64,000 bases of DNA from Hydractinia symbiolongicarpus (taxonomy: Eukaryota > Cnidaria > Hydrozoa > Anthoathecata > Hydractiniidae): assembly GCF_029227915.1 (NCBI RefSeq), contig NC_079878.1, positions 16,804,001-16,868,000 of the forward strand, given 5' to 3'. Positions 19,588 to 30,454 of this stretch are shown one piece after another. The notes below the pieces were generated by a model. That model saw nothing but the letters and a program-made list of their open reading frames with translations. It had not been told where the DNA came from and searched no databases. Made by a program: the position numbers and the translations under genes. Within the stretch, counting starts at the first letter, position 1. The number at the start of each line of letters is the position of its first letter.

Positions 19588-20752
19588 ATGGGAATAAATT
19601 GCTTCAGTTATAGAAGACAGGGTGAAATTAAAGGTTTGAAGCGGCATATATCAAGGAATAATAATTCGAGTACAATTGATCAAAATGAACTTCTAACGGT
19701 TAGGTTTCCCAATCTATCCAATAATCGTTCAATATTAAACTTATGAGCAAGGATAATGATGCGACCGTTGTTAATAATTTGGGCAGAGCGATTGTTAAGA
19801 AAGTTGTCTTTCAGATAGGATCACACGAACTTGTATCTATTGAAGATTTTGATAAGTTGATGTGTTGGAAAGATTTGTGGATGACAAGTGGACAGAGGAA
19901 TGATAGGGTTCGTCAGGGTATTTGAAGTTAAGGGTGAGTACAAAAGATGCTGTGAAGACGAATGATGAGGAGAATCAAGTTAGCAAGGTGTTTGGAGGTA
20001 CGTTCTGTATTTCACTAGATTTTGAGTTGCTTGAGAGATTGACTTACGAATTGACGTTTAACTATTATAAGAACGTTATTGTGAGTGCGGATAAGACTGC
20101 TTCATATAAAATTGAGGAGATAACTTTGGAATATGATGTTGTTAATAACGAGGCTTTGGTAAACGAGGTTAGGATGAATTATGGTGATACTGCAATATTG
20201 TACGATAGGATATTGAGACATAGGACAGTAACTGTTAATAAGGCTGATAGTGTTTGGAATTTCGGTTTTAATACACCCTCTAGATCGTTAAAAGGTATAT
20301 TAATTTTGTTTGTGAATGAAGATGGGTATGGGAGAGATAGTGAGAAGTATTACAATCCAAAGATTAATAAGGTAAGTGTGAGTGTGGAGGGTCAACCGAA
20401 TGGATTGTTTAGTTCAGGTCTTAGGAGTCATCATCAGTAGGATGAGGTGAAAAATTTTTTTGCCAGTGATCGGTTGCTGGAGTATGGAAATGTGCAGAAG
20501 GAAATGTTGCTGGGAGGATTGGATATGGGAGGTCATTATACGAATAAGTTTGCGTTTTGGATAGATTTTAGAACTACTGAAGATATTAAGATTCATTGAA
20601 GTGGTAGAAGGGTAGAAAATGCGTCAGAAGGTGTTACTTTGCAGATAGAGAAGACTGTTGAGGGTAAGGACAATCTGAATGCACATATATTCTTGTTTAT
20701 GGATGCGCAGATTAATATTAAAGGTGGAACATTTGCAAATCTTTTGTATTAA
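19588..20752 (+). pseudogene. Polinton 1 major capsid protein (double jelly roll), broken
   Basis: Family role: hexon-like major capsid protein of Polinton virions. The ATG at 19588 opens a frame reaching DQNELLTVRFPNL. After a frameshift or small deletion near 19743 come NNLGRAIVKKVVFQIG and EDFDKLMCWKDLWMTSGQR (to 19925), then in a third frame the long middle part (19922-20437) with LTFNYYKNVIVS, YDRILRHRTV, NTPSRSLKGILILF and YYNPKINKVSVSVEGQPN. A TAG stands at 20438-20440 and a TGA at 20597-20599 just before SGRRVENASEGVTLQIEK. It ends at TAA 20750-20752. About 390 codons, close to what I expect for the family. Only two stops and two shifts, so less decayed than the polymerase. Confidence 0.88.
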
Positions 20753-20753
20753 A

Positions 20754-21040
20754 ATGTTTGTGAAGAAACCTTGCACGGCGTTATTTGTAGGGCGTCGGGT
20801 TGTGGAAAGACTAAACTGGTTTTGGATTTGTTAGCCGGTGAGTTTAAGGGTCATTTTGATTATAATGTGGTGTTGTGTTCGACTTTGAGTTGGAGTAAGA
20901 CGTATTTGGAAAGGAAGTGGTTATGGATCGATGATTGTGTATTTTTGGTTGTGAGGTACTGTTTATTGCGGACGATGTTATTGCTTATGAAAGATTGGAT
21001 AAGGGGAGACAACTATATAAATATTAAGTCAGACCTTTAC
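20754..21040 (+). pseudogene. Polinton 1 packaging ATPase, truncated
   Basis: Family role: FtsK/HerA-type ATPase that packages DNA into the capsid. The ATG follows the capsid stop by one base. The Walker A loop is read as SGCGKT (about 20803), but a one-base loss just upstream shifts the frame. FKGHFDYNVVLCSTL and ERKWLW follow. After a further shift near 20950, with some 20 or more codons apparently missing, a Walker B-like stretch (VLFIADDVIA, about 20962-20990) is seen, then TAA near 21031. The C-terminal half, including the rest of the ATPase domain, is gone. The truncation lies about 80 bp before the Helitron/TGTC block. Confidence 0.8.
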
Positions 21041-21111
21041 TATAATTGTCTTGCGGTGGACAGACCGTGAGACCGTGGATCAGTAAGAGGGTGGGCTGTC
21101 TCCCTGCCTAA

Positions 21112-22085
<974 letters not shown>

Positions 22086-22115
22086 TAATAATAATAAGAA
22101 TAAGAATAATAATAA
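22086..22115. repeat. Short imperfect (TAA)n tract
   Basis: TAATAATAATAAGAATAAG-type sequence directly follows the CTAG end of Helitron copy I. AT-rich simple sequence at insertion sites is common for Helitrons. Confidence 0.6.
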
Positions 22116-23289
22116 CATTCCCTGGACTTTGCAGTAGTCCATAGAATTAAGCGATGAAACAGCAGTGCAATGATGGTAAACGCATGCTTAATGAGTGTGA
22201 AACATGCAAGTATGGTTGGAGGTTGAGGCAGTGTTATTTGAAATACATCACGTATAACAGCGGCAGTTGCGTATGCCATGTTGTAGATCTCTCCATTACC
22301 CGATGCTAGTTGGATCTTGAAAAACATAAATTTAAAAAAGGATGTTTAAATTTAGAAAAAAAGACCGTCAAGTCAGAAGACTCTTACAGTAATGTCACGT
22401 CATTCAATATAGAGGATGTGAATGTCGAAAACCTGGTTTTAACCGACCCTATTCCTGAAAACAAGGGGAATGTTTGCGATTGGGTAATTTGTACAAGGCA
22501 AGCCATTTCCGCTGTTGAGAAAGACTCCCAATCATATCTACTACCATGATAAATCTCAATATAGCGAGGATTAACCATGCCTTTAGATCTCAGTGACTAC
22601 ACCGAGTTTTCAGCTAAGTAATTCCAGATCTGGATCACGGTAGAGACGGTGAAGGGTATTGTTTTATTGCTTATAAGTTTTTAGAAAGAACGGTATATTA
22701 ATACTAAATTGAAATAGTGGAAGGGTGACATCTAAGCCAACTTCCACAAAATGGACCCCTGGGTCTTTGTGAATGTACGGCAATCATCAAAATAGGGAGC
22801 GTCTATAGACATGAATGCAAATACTATGAAAGCATACTGGAAAGAGTGGAAGTACAAGTCGGTGCCTATGCTACCTTAGCAACTCCAACGATGATGATGA
22901 GAGCAAATTTTAGTAGTATTTTGTGGGTTAGTTTTACCCCACAAAAACAAAACATGAATATTCAGAGGAAGGAGGCAGCGATATTAAACATTAAAGGAAG
23001 ATCGAAGTTGTCAAAAGAGGAAATGGAGAGAGTCATCGGAAAAATCAAATTTAAGGATGCTTCGTCGCAGATCATGGGTCCGTACTGCATGACTTGTGTA
23101 GAGATCGCATAAGAGGTAATCTAGAAATATATACAAAGTCGCTCAGTAGGAGAGGTTATGCAAATGATGCGAATATGATCATAGATAAAGATACATGAGA
23201 GGTGCTCGGTAAGATAAGGTTATGTATTCCTACAGAACCTTATACCAAATACGCAGGCGGATCATCTATGCACTGTTGGCTTACTGGAC
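22116..23289 (+). pseudogene. Decayed coding-like stretch of Polinton 2, unassigned
   Basis: Plus-strand frames at 22310-22549 and 22846-23112 are rich in charged residues and look protein-like (e.g. LSKEEMERVIGKIKFKD). Between them, in the same frame as the second, a segment with DHGRDGEGYCFIAYKFLERTVY and GSVYRHECKYYESILE is broken by three stops. I do not recognise the family. A hydrophobic minus-strand frame at 22082-22327 overlaps and may be chance. Base composition is less AT-rich than the Helitrons and like the rest of Polinton 2. Confidence 0.3.
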
Positions 23290-23770
23290 AGATTTTAGTT
23301 TTTTCAGAACCTCATCCTTCCTTTGTTTTCTACCTCTTTCAACTAGTCCTTTACATTCCTTCGATGTTGTTCATGATGCGTTTCACTCTTTGTTGCAACT
23401 GTTCTTTCAGAACCCCATATTGCTGCTTTTCCAGCATAACCAGACTAAATTCGTAGTCTCTTACGACACCATTCTCAATAGCCTTGGAGATTCAACCAAC
23501 GACTAAATACAGCTTCGATTCTGCCAGTAGTCTTATATGTATTTTTGAGCGTTCACCCCTAATATTTTCGACGCATTCCTCAGAGCTGCTTGACCGATAC
23601 CAATTGCTAACGTTATAATTCCCATAGAATCGCACAGCGGTGTGCCATAGCCGCAGCCGGTAGTGATCACGCTAAGCCTTCTACCATACATCTTGAACTT
23701 CTTCCCGACTGTATCACGCTCTTTGATCTCCTTGCAGAGGTACTGATCAATTTCTTCGGTCTTCCGTAGT
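23290..23770 (-). pseudogene. Polinton 2 membrane-hairpin protein, broken
   Basis: On the minus strand a frame from about 23770 reads EIDQYLCKEIKERDTVGKKF, then a hydrophobic segment (DSMGIITLAIGIGQAAL, about 23645-23595). A frameshift follows, then a tail with KAIENGVVRDYEFSLVMLE (about 23486-23430). This matches Polinton 1 at 10580-11125 in order and type: charged region, hydrophobic hairpin, then a DGK/EF-like tail. Stops and shifts are several. Function unknown. Confidence 0.45.
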
Positions 23771-24420
23771 CTGCATACCTGTCTTCCTTAGGGGAAGTAA
23801 GGGGGTAATGTCGGATATATATTCACACTATCCATCTTTATTCCATAAGCACCAAGTAAGTACCGTAAAAGCTACTTTTTTCATTGTGTCGGTTCACATA
23901 AACTCAAATTTGTCCGTTGACCTCCTTAGAGGAAGGTAGATCGGAGTCTCGAAATCCCAGGTGGTCATATATTCCCAAGCCGTCAGTTGATAGGGAGTAT
24001 GGCTAGAATCTTAGACTTTTCCTATCAAGAAGGAAATCGTCTTCATCCAGGTGAGAAAAAACAAGTCGTAGTCTATTGTACATATCAGTTTTGTACTATC
24101 CATCATACTCGCACGGGGCCTGCAGAGGCCATTCTTAAGCACAAAGACCAAGCCTTTTCATTTGACTTTTAAGTTAATATGTGCCGATATGTCTTCAATC
24201 CTGTACAAACCGTCAATGAACGTGATCCAAGCAACATTTTTTTGGCCAGACCTCGCATTTCTGATAATGAAACCATTGGTCAGGACCTTGTTAAACTACG
24301 TAGATCAAATACTGATTAACTTCAGGGCCATTCTTGTGCCCAGCTCTAGGTAGACGTTAAAAAGTGTGGATTTGTCGATATCTGGGACGTAGGGTTGTTT
24401 TATAAATTCTAGAAAAGAAG
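23771..24420 (-). pseudogene. Decayed minus-strand coding-like stretch, unassigned
   Basis: The minus frame over about 24130-23830 gives a protein-like run (LVFSHLDEDDFLLDRKS, STDGLGIYDHLGFRDSDLP) with three or more stops. It lies just upstream of the hairpin gene on the same strand. I cannot assign it with confidence; it might be a structural gene of Polinton 2. The plus-strand frames at 23987-24172 and 24162-24353 are probably chance. Confidence 0.25.
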
Positions 24421-25514
24421 ATGAACATTTACTCGTATAATCCAAGGGCTAAGTACAAGTCAAACCGGGGAGGGTGGCCTCTTCAAGATTTATACTTGTC
24501 GACGGGCAACGCTCATACACCTGTAGCATTCCCCAAATTTACCAAGTATCCCATCAGGGTCCTTGCGACTTACCGTAACGATACCATGTCCGTGGTATGG
24601 GAGGGGCAAGCGTTGGAATTCTTGAACATTCGGGCCAATTTTGCAACGCATTGCTCAACGACAACGCTGGGGATCTCTGCAAAACATATGACAGGATCGT
24701 TACCATTTATCAACAGAATATTTCGGTTCCATGTCTACTACCATATGCCACGTATACTCGGAAGGATGAAAGTTCCCATGCCTTTCGATGATGGTTTTAG
24801 CCAGTACAAGAATACTTACTCGACATCTTGATATGCACAAGTGTGTCGCGAGTATAGTGCAGATCCTAACAGCATGTATAAGTTGAGACCAGTCGGTTCA
24901 TCAATAACCAACGGGGAGTGGTGAAAACAAGCTGGTAACTACGCGAAGTTCATCATGCCTACAAATCCGGGTCTTGCCTTGGAAGGTTTGATCAAAGTTA
25001 CACAAGCACAGGTAAAAGTCTCCTTGATCGGTTCTGGTGCAGACAACCATACAGCGAGACAAATCCTACTAGAAAACTTTGAAAGTATAGTCTTGAGAGA
25101 AAAAAAAAGGTGGGAAGAGATATACCAACCTTTCGAAAGGTACTGCAGTGTCCTCGAACTTCCGTGAATTTTACCGTGTGCATGTTGCATGTGCATGTCG
25201 TGTGCATATTGCCTTCGAATTTCAGGATTCGTGTCAGTAAGGTACAGGGGTATAAAAACAACATCTTGATTGGCCCTTCTGCAGGAAATCCAGGCACACA
25301 AGTCAATGTCAACGCAGTGCGGAAGTCTGTACAGCACACGCAGAAGCAGTTACGCGCTCTGCCAACGAAGCACAGTGCTTTTGATCTGCCACAGGTGAAT
25401 TTGCATGGGAGCGCAAACGCAAGCGCGGAAAAACACGCTAAAGTCAAGGACATCCTTGACATTGGTTACAACAGGGGTAGCGCTTATCCTTGTCTATGCA
25501 TGGATGAAATATGA
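24421..25514 (+). pseudogene. Polinton 2 minor capsid protein, broken
   Basis: The ATG at 24421 (MNIYSYNPRAKYKSNRGG) opens 136 codons. Visible motifs: FPKFTKYPIRVL, an intact Trp in SVVWEGQ, FATHC, FRFHVYYHMPRIL and GFSQYKNTY, then TGA at 24829-24831. The same frame goes on with VCREYSADPNSMYKL to a TGA at 24922-24924, and then FIMPTNPGLALEGL to a TGA at 25165-25167. A shift leads to a tail with LPSNFRIRVSKVQGY and a Gln/His/Asn-rich linker ending at 25514. The order matches the Polinton 1 gene throughout. A GCATGT-rich stretch at about 25178-25210 looks like a small local expansion. Confidence 0.85.
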
Positions 25515-25555
25515 TGTCAAATTTCCGTGAAATCTTGTGATCTGCTACTTTATAA
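25515..25555. other. Short spacer, nothing seen
   Basis: Spacer between the minor capsid pseudogene and the HNH gene; no motif recognised. Confidence 0.4.
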
Positions 25556-26013
25556 AGATACAAGTGCACGCAATGTAAACGTTCTTTGTCTCTATCAAAT
25601 CTCAGGGTCAAGAGAAATGGACAACCAACACAAAGTGCTCCGGGTGCCTGGATAATACCAAGGCGTCAAAGAAAAATTCACAAGATGTCCTCATGGCAGT
25701 GGGAGAGGTGGGAGCATCTACGACCCTGCATATGGAGCAGGTGAATAAGGAAAATAAGGAACTTAGTTTTCAAAAGTACTTAGGCTGCGATATTACAACC
25801 TTTTGAGATCATATAGAGTCTCAGTTCGTTCCAGGAATGTCTTGGAACAAATGAAACGAGTGGCATATCGATCTCAGAATATCTATCAAGCATCAGCAAA
25901 GTGGTGAGGAACCATCATTTGTAGAAGTAGCCAGCAGGTTGCCATATCTTTATCTAAATATGTCAAGAAGTAACCAATACAACTCTGTCCAGTGTGCTTC
26001 ATCAGTATACTAG
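25556..26013 (+). pseudogene. HNH endonuclease with zinc-binding cysteines, broken
   Basis: Visible: YKCTQCK (about 25559-25580), then after a frameshift TKCSGCLDN (25640-25665), together two C-x2-C pairs as in a zinc ribbon. A linker follows, then YLGCDITTF, a TGA (25804-25806), DHIESQFVPGMSWNK, a TGA (25852-25854) and EWHIDL. The end is SFVEVASRLPYLYLNMSRSNQ and a TAG at 26011-26013. The LGC...HIE.QF...MSW...WHID order is that of HNH nucleases carried by many large DNA viruses and phages, whose WHIDH has a second His; here it is Leu. It could act as a homing or genome-processing nuclease in its live form (inference). It meets the next gene tail to tail. Confidence 0.75.
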
Positions 26014-26019
26014 ACACTT

Positions 26020-26395
26020 TTAAGATCTCTTTGTCTTTCCGATGTATACCACCGCAACTGCAGTAGCACATGCAATGCCCAGGTACAAGTGCTGAGCAAC
26101 AAACTCTACAACCTTTTGCGGCAACTCTGAAAAGTAATACAACTGCTGTGCCATGAATTCCATGAAGGGTTGCGTCTACTTTGCCTGTGAGATATTTTAA
26201 ACATTTTCCAAGCCTCCTAAGTTGTTTTTGTACAAAACCTTAATCCTTCTTCCTGCAAAACCTGCTTACAAATCTGCTTCTCCACTTCCACCTGTCACGC
26301 CTAATACGATTGTTGAGATCAGCATATCGACAGCTGTGATAATTAAGGCTCCTTGAACAAAATCTCGCTTCAAGCGTTCTGATCACGGCAGATTA
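26020..26395 (-). pseudogene. Polinton 2 coiled-coil/membrane protein, C-terminal part
   Basis: On the minus strand: KRDFVQGALIITAVDMLIST, a Gly/Ser linker, then in another frame KQLRRLGKCLKYLTGKVDA, then VVEFVAQHLYLGIACATAVAV, ending at TAA 26022-26020. Order and spacing match the C-terminal half of Polinton 1 at 12048-12392 (hydrophobic segment, linker, amphipathic KxLxxLxxxLGKLG-like part, last span). At least two frameshifts. The N-terminal half is not found directly upstream on this strand. Confidence 0.6.
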
Positions 26396-26429
26396 TTAGG
26401 GTTTGAAGAGCGCTTAACATAGCTGGAGA

Positions 26430-26960
26430 AGCCCGTGCTAAAATATTTGCCAAAATTGCATACCACGATCTATTCGTCACATCGGATGCTACTCTAGAGA
26501 TTACCGGCCGCTCTATGAAACCTAAAGCAATAGCACTGACAAAGTGACTTGCAGGAAAAGGTGTTAAAAAGCTGCAGGATAAGGTTCAAGAACTTTGTGC
26601 GCTAAACGGTGAGCAGCAGCAAACCATTAAAGACGCAACTATATGCGATTCTTTGAGATGCAGAGTTACGACAGCGACATGTACGCAGCATTGACAACAT
26701 TTTGATCGCGATCAATAAACATTATAAGGATAAGCAACCTATGTGCATGATGCGATGCCAAGAAAGGAATAGCGCACGCTAGTCAAGATTGGCTCATAGA
26801 AGGTATCTAGACATGCATATTCTAGGCCAGTGCGATAATCCCAATGTCGTACAAAGAGATGCGCTTCGATCTGAAGACTATTGTCGCAATCAATTTCGTT
26901 TCACCGACGAGCAACTTAAATAGTTTAAGAGGATATTCGGCATTGGTGCAATAGATTAGA
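26430..26960 (+). pseudogene. Decayed plus-strand frame, unassigned
   Basis: A frame from about 26434 (AKIFAKIAYHDLFVTSDATL) has a coiled-coil-like run (KGVKKLQDKVQELCALNGEQ). After a shift near 26640 another run follows (RSIDNILIAINKHYKDKQP, then NVVQRDALRSEDYCRNQFRF) with several stops, ending at TAG 26958-26960. I do not know the family. It might be the displaced N-terminal half of the coiled-coil gene next to it, now on the other strand, or a separate gene. Confidence 0.3.
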
Positions 26961-27019
26961 TTTATAGCCTTTTTGTGTCTCTACAAAATTCTGTGACTGT
27001 CACCACTTTTTGACATGGT

Positions 27020-27461
27020 CTGGCGTTAATTTTACGTCCTCAGGGACCAGCATGAGTTCTTCCGAGACGGAACAACACTCAATACCTTATTCGAGGAAGT
27101 ACAAAACTTTGGTAGAGCCAAACTACTGTTTGGCTCTACCATCGTACGATCAAGTCTATACACACTTTTGCTCCAAAAGGCGTCCAAAAGTCGTCTTTTC
27201 TAATCACCGTCTTCTTTCCCCGGTTGAAGCAGATAGAAGATAGTAGTACTTTTTCCGGCTTGATGGCATTCGAAGGCAGTACAAGTATTTTACCCATATC
27301 GTCCTAGTGTCTTTAGTGAATAACGTTTGGGCATCTTCAAATTTGAAGAGTTTCTCCACAAGGACCTTGTTAAGCGACTCTACAAAGGCTGTAAAAGTCT
27401 GATGATATCTGGTTGTAGCGCGCTTTATCCCTACACGTTTACTTTCTATCAGCTTTATCAA
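27020..27461 (-). pseudogene. Polinton 2 integrase, C-terminal half
   Basis: The first part reads KRATTRYHQTFTAFVESLNK and VLVEKLFKFEDAQTL, with the Glu in FVESLN in the place of the third catalytic acid of rve integrases, then IWVKYLY. A shift leads to YLLQPGKEDGD and a basic run with FWSKSVYRLDR, and near 27070-27020 the end EELMLVPEDVKLTPDHVKKW. The N-terminal domain and the two catalytic Asp are missing; directly upstream on the same strand lies a different gene. So the integrase was cut by a deletion. A short perfect inverted repeat (TTTGGTAGAGCC / GGCTCTACCA) is at about 27107-27142. Confidence 0.75.
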
Positions 27462-27835
27462 TTCTCACTTGGACTCGGACCCGGTACCACATGAACGATC
27501 TTTGGATTGCGTAGACTATGGTAAAAGTCGGAATGCTTTGGTTATTTGTCCAAAATGGCGATGTAGTACTTCCTCATGTTGTCCTCTACCTCGGAGAGGT
27601 TTGCACATGCTTTGCGTTGCTATTCACGTTCACGTTCTTCAGAAAACCAGTCAAGTTTTGCTTGTTTATCTTTGAGCCACTGTACTTAAGCATCCTGTAG
27701 TTTTTTGACGGACTTATTATGGCTTTTACGTTCTTCTTCACCATGCTCTGAAAGTTTAATGAGAAAGAATTTTATTCCCGCGAACGCGAGTGCATTGATT
27801 GACGCTCCTGTGATGAGAATTCCGACCGTTGCCAT
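27458..27835 (-). pseudogene. Polinton 2 small coiled-coil protein
   Basis: The ATG at 27835 starts MATVGILITGASINALAF, a hydrophobic N-terminus, then EEERKSHNKSVKKLQDA, a TAG-type or TAA-type break, DKQAKLDWFSEERERE, another stop, LSEVEDNMRKYYIAI, a third stop and a short HSDFYH tail, ending at TGA 27460-27458. The order matches the intact Polinton 1 gene at 18582-18992; the C-terminal span is lost. In Polinton 1 this gene lies in the plus-strand virion block; here it lies on the minus strand next to the integrase. Confidence 0.7.
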
Positions 27836-28271
27836 TTATTTAGAGCACAGGCTATTAAATGAATACTGAGCAAAACCATGTATGTGATTACGACTTCCTA
27901 GGCATGATACAGGCTGGAATCCATCCCTTTTTGACCGTCATTTTGCGATATGCTTTTTTCGTTGTAAAGTACGCTGTTATCTTCAGGATGTCCTCCGTGC
28001 CAATTTTCGCAGAAGGTTTTGTGATCTCTGGAATCTTCTTCCTGCTAGAGCATAGCTGAAAGTAGGCCCCAGATCAACCAGGGTCTCATAGAGCATGACA
28101 GTTATTTCTTTCTCATAAGATGGTACGTTTGTTGTTTGTATTACGCACATTTAAACCATCCAAAACATGGCTAAGTTGTCCTCAGGCTTGATGCACCGGG
28201 GAAGTGTGTTTACAGGCTTCGAAGCTGTGTTCGCTTCTACGTCCGGAATTTTAGTACACGTTGAAGACAAT
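27836..28271 (-). pseudogene. Decayed minus-strand frame, unassigned
   Basis: The minus frame over about 28055-27893 reads KIPEITKPSAKIGTEDILK and then AYFTTKKAYRKMTVKKGWIP, which looks like protein but matches nothing I know. The 66-codon plus frame at 27859-28059 is its shadow. The rest of this stretch shows no clear gene. Confidence 0.25.
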
Positions 28272-28474
28272 TTATATTGCGAGTACTGTTAGAGCTCCTA
28301 CACCATAGTACACAGTGCTGTAGGACTGTGAAGTGGCACTTGACTTGATGAAATACTTTCACTCTGGCTCGTTCGTAAGTTCTCTTTCTTTCTTGCAAGT
28401 CTCTTGTCAGCAGCAACGCGACCTTTATTTTTCTTTGTGAAAACTTGCTCTGTTTCTTTCTTGTCCTCGCTCAT
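28272..28474 (-). pseudogene. Polinton 2 basic single-span protein
   Basis: The ATG at 28474 starts MSEDKKETEQVFTKKNKGRV, then ADKRLARKKENL and a Ser-rich stretch. After a shift near 28310 comes the start of a hydrophobic segment (YYGVGALTVLAI) with TAA at 28274-28272. The plan of acidic/basic start, Lys/Arg-rich middle and C-terminal span matches Polinton 1 at 8736-9045. Function unknown. Confidence 0.5.
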
Positions 28475-28502
28475 TAATTTTATTTGGTTTTTAACAAAAA
28501 AA

Positions 28503-28697
28503 TCATACTCTCTCCTCGAATCCCTTATTGCATATCCTATTGCAACCATTATTACGGATTCTCGCCTTGCCTTGCTTGGCTTTCTTTAACGCATAACGTT
28601 TGCCGACAGCCTTTTCCTTGGTGTTCACGGCCTCTGCAGGTGTATCGACAATGTCAAACTTCTCCACAATTGACGGTAGAGCTATGGCGATAAACAA
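28503..28697 (-). other. Small frame with hydrophobic start, unassigned
   Basis: This 64-codon minus frame reads LFIAIALPSIVEKFDIVDTP and then a Lys-rich part. In a shifted frame it runs towards the ATG at 28474. It lies where a small membrane gene would be expected by comparison with Polinton 1, but the similarity is too thin to claim. Confidence 0.25.
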
Positions 28698-28801
28698 ATA
28701 TATCTCTATGTTTATTAAAAGGATTCTGTGAGGTTATACATCACACAGCACCGATTTATACTCATAAGGAGTGACTCTCACTTTTCAGCGCAGTTTTCTA
28801 T

Positions 28802-29565
28802 CTACAACCCTAAAAGTACTGTGTGTACACCGTCGTCTAAGACTCTACGTTTATCGTAAAACGCAGAGAATTCTTGCGTACTTCGCTTGTAGGTGACCAT
28901 CCCCTGTTTGCACACTCCAAAGCCCGTGTTTTCCCTGCGTCTAGGCTCCATTTCAAAGTCATCATACATGTCTCCCAGGTCATACCATTCTGCTTTTTCG
29001 ACATACCTTAGCACGAGAACTTTGTGCCATCTTTTCCTTCCACGAAGTAGCACTTGGCTGTAAAAGCAATCATTTGATACCATATAAATTCTGGTTTAGA
29101 TAATCCTCCTGTGCGACTAGAATACTTGTCTGTCACGAGCCAGTCCTTCGCACCCTTATCATACGCTTTTGCCAGTTTATCTATGTAGATATACTTAAAC
29201 TCTCGACGATCTACATACTTGTGCAGGAAATCGTAGTTTTCCGCTTTCATCAACCCAAGGAGCTTACTCAAGTATTCATGCATATGCTCAGGGATTTGAG
29301 CGTCAGGTATCTCCTTAGCCACGAATAACGGGAGCATTTTAAAGATATTCTCATACAACTCCGGGGGCACTTCGATGTCTACCTAGGCGAAACTAAACAA
29401 AGTTAGTTCTAGGCTATTGCTTGCTGTTGGCGTAGAGACCTTGATCAGCCTTTTCTTACCACACTGAAAGTCATGCACCAAGGTGATAGGGTGCAGCATA
29501 TTACCAACGAGCCCTAAGATAGTTTTACATGCCTTAGGGTTCTCATAGAGGTGAGATCTGATCAC
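28802..29565 (-). pseudogene. Polinton 2 type-B DNA polymerase fragment
   Basis: On the minus strand: a part with GLVGNMLHPITLVHDF, a TAG near 29384, VDIEVPPELYENIFKMLPLF, PEHMHEYLSKLLGLMK, FKYIYIDKLAKAYDKG, GGLSKPEFIWYQMIAFTAKC and KDGTKFSC, a TAA, GMSKKQNGMTWE, then after a shift NTGFGVCKQGMVTYKRST and the end SAFYDKRRVLDDGVHT. The closing SAFYDKR..LDDG motif is that of the polymerase B C-terminus, as in SWKDDKRII of Polinton 1, though the two are very diverged. I find no YxDTDS motif, so the catalytic core is absent or deleted. Confidence 0.6.
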
Positions 29566-29571
29566 ATTGCG

Positions 29572-29790
29572 TCACATTGCTGTCGTGATAGCTACAAAAC
29601 ACGATTCCAAGACCACCCGCCATTCCCGTTTGTAGAAACGCGTGAACTTTGTTCTTCGTGCACTCTGTGCAGCCTTTATGTGCCTCTTTAGAGTCCTTGC
29701 ATGTCTTTTTGAAGCATGATTCATTACACTTGCGCCTAAAGGTACATATAGTTTTATCTTCGAGTTACGTTTTAAAACCTTGTTTAACAC
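29572..29790 (-). other. Basic 72-codon frame, unassigned
   Basis: The minus frame reads VMNHASKRHARTLKRHIKAA and RRTKFTRFYKREWRVVLESC, strongly basic and protein-like. It lies upstream of the polymerase fragment on the same strand and could be part of it or a separate small gene. Not recognised. Confidence 0.3.
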
Positions 29791-30454
29791 TTACATTATC
29801 GATACGGCTGGGATACTCACAGCGTCTTTTAGCATGTCTACATCATCGTACTGATGCCGTGTCGAGTCGATGAACGGTAGTAAATCCGCCAGATTGTACT
29901 CTCTCAACAACTCCATCATGGTAACACAACCTCGCCTATAGAACTTTACTTGAGAGATATATATTTATTCCTTTTGGGACAACCTGTGTTCTCCTCCTCT
30001 TCCAAAGGTCTCCAGTATTAATTCCCCGCCTCCTGATGCTGATTTGAGGGTTGTTTTAGTCTGTGAACGAGCGTTAACGAGGTCTTCCAAGGGTTAGCAT
30101 TTGTGACTCCCTGCCTCCATCATACTCCTTTGATAATTGTTTTAGTCCATGAGCCACTGCGCCAACTAAAATTCGTCAAATTGTTCAACTCGTGAAAATC
30201 AGACAGTATCCGACGCAAATCAGGGTATGCGGTAAAACGAACGACAATATTCGATAGAATATGCGATATTCTGGCGCAACTGTCAATTTCTGTCCGAGTT
30301 GAAGATGTATTGATCAAAAAAAATTAATAAATAAATATGAACGTCTCAAATTTGTCCAGAGATTTTAAAAATCCATCTCAAAATTTTATAGTAAAGATGA
30401 ATACAAGAACCGTTAAAGAATTTTATTCAACCTTCTGCAAGAACGTTAAAGGCG
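29791..30454. other. Junction between Polinton 2 and the satellite
   Basis: No firm gene. A minus frame at 30120-30317 (MINTSSTRTEIDSCARISH) goes on past a TGA towards 29950 and may be a decayed end of Polinton 2. A plus frame starting at 30337 runs straight into the first satellite monomer, so its last 20 residues are satellite sequence. No terminal inverted repeat of the Polinton was found here. Confidence 0.35.

Noticed and set aside
5731-21040. UGA read as tryptophan throughout Polinton 1
   Set aside because: TAA and TAG stops, frameshifts and large deletions occur in the same genes, and TGA also serves as a normal end of frame. Decay explains it better, though the Trp bias is reported as a finding.
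24939-25462. Minus-strand frames of 132 and 154 codons
   Set aside because: They lie opposite the Polinton 2 minor capsid gene, whose plus-strand motifs match Polinton 1; Cys-rich shadow composition.
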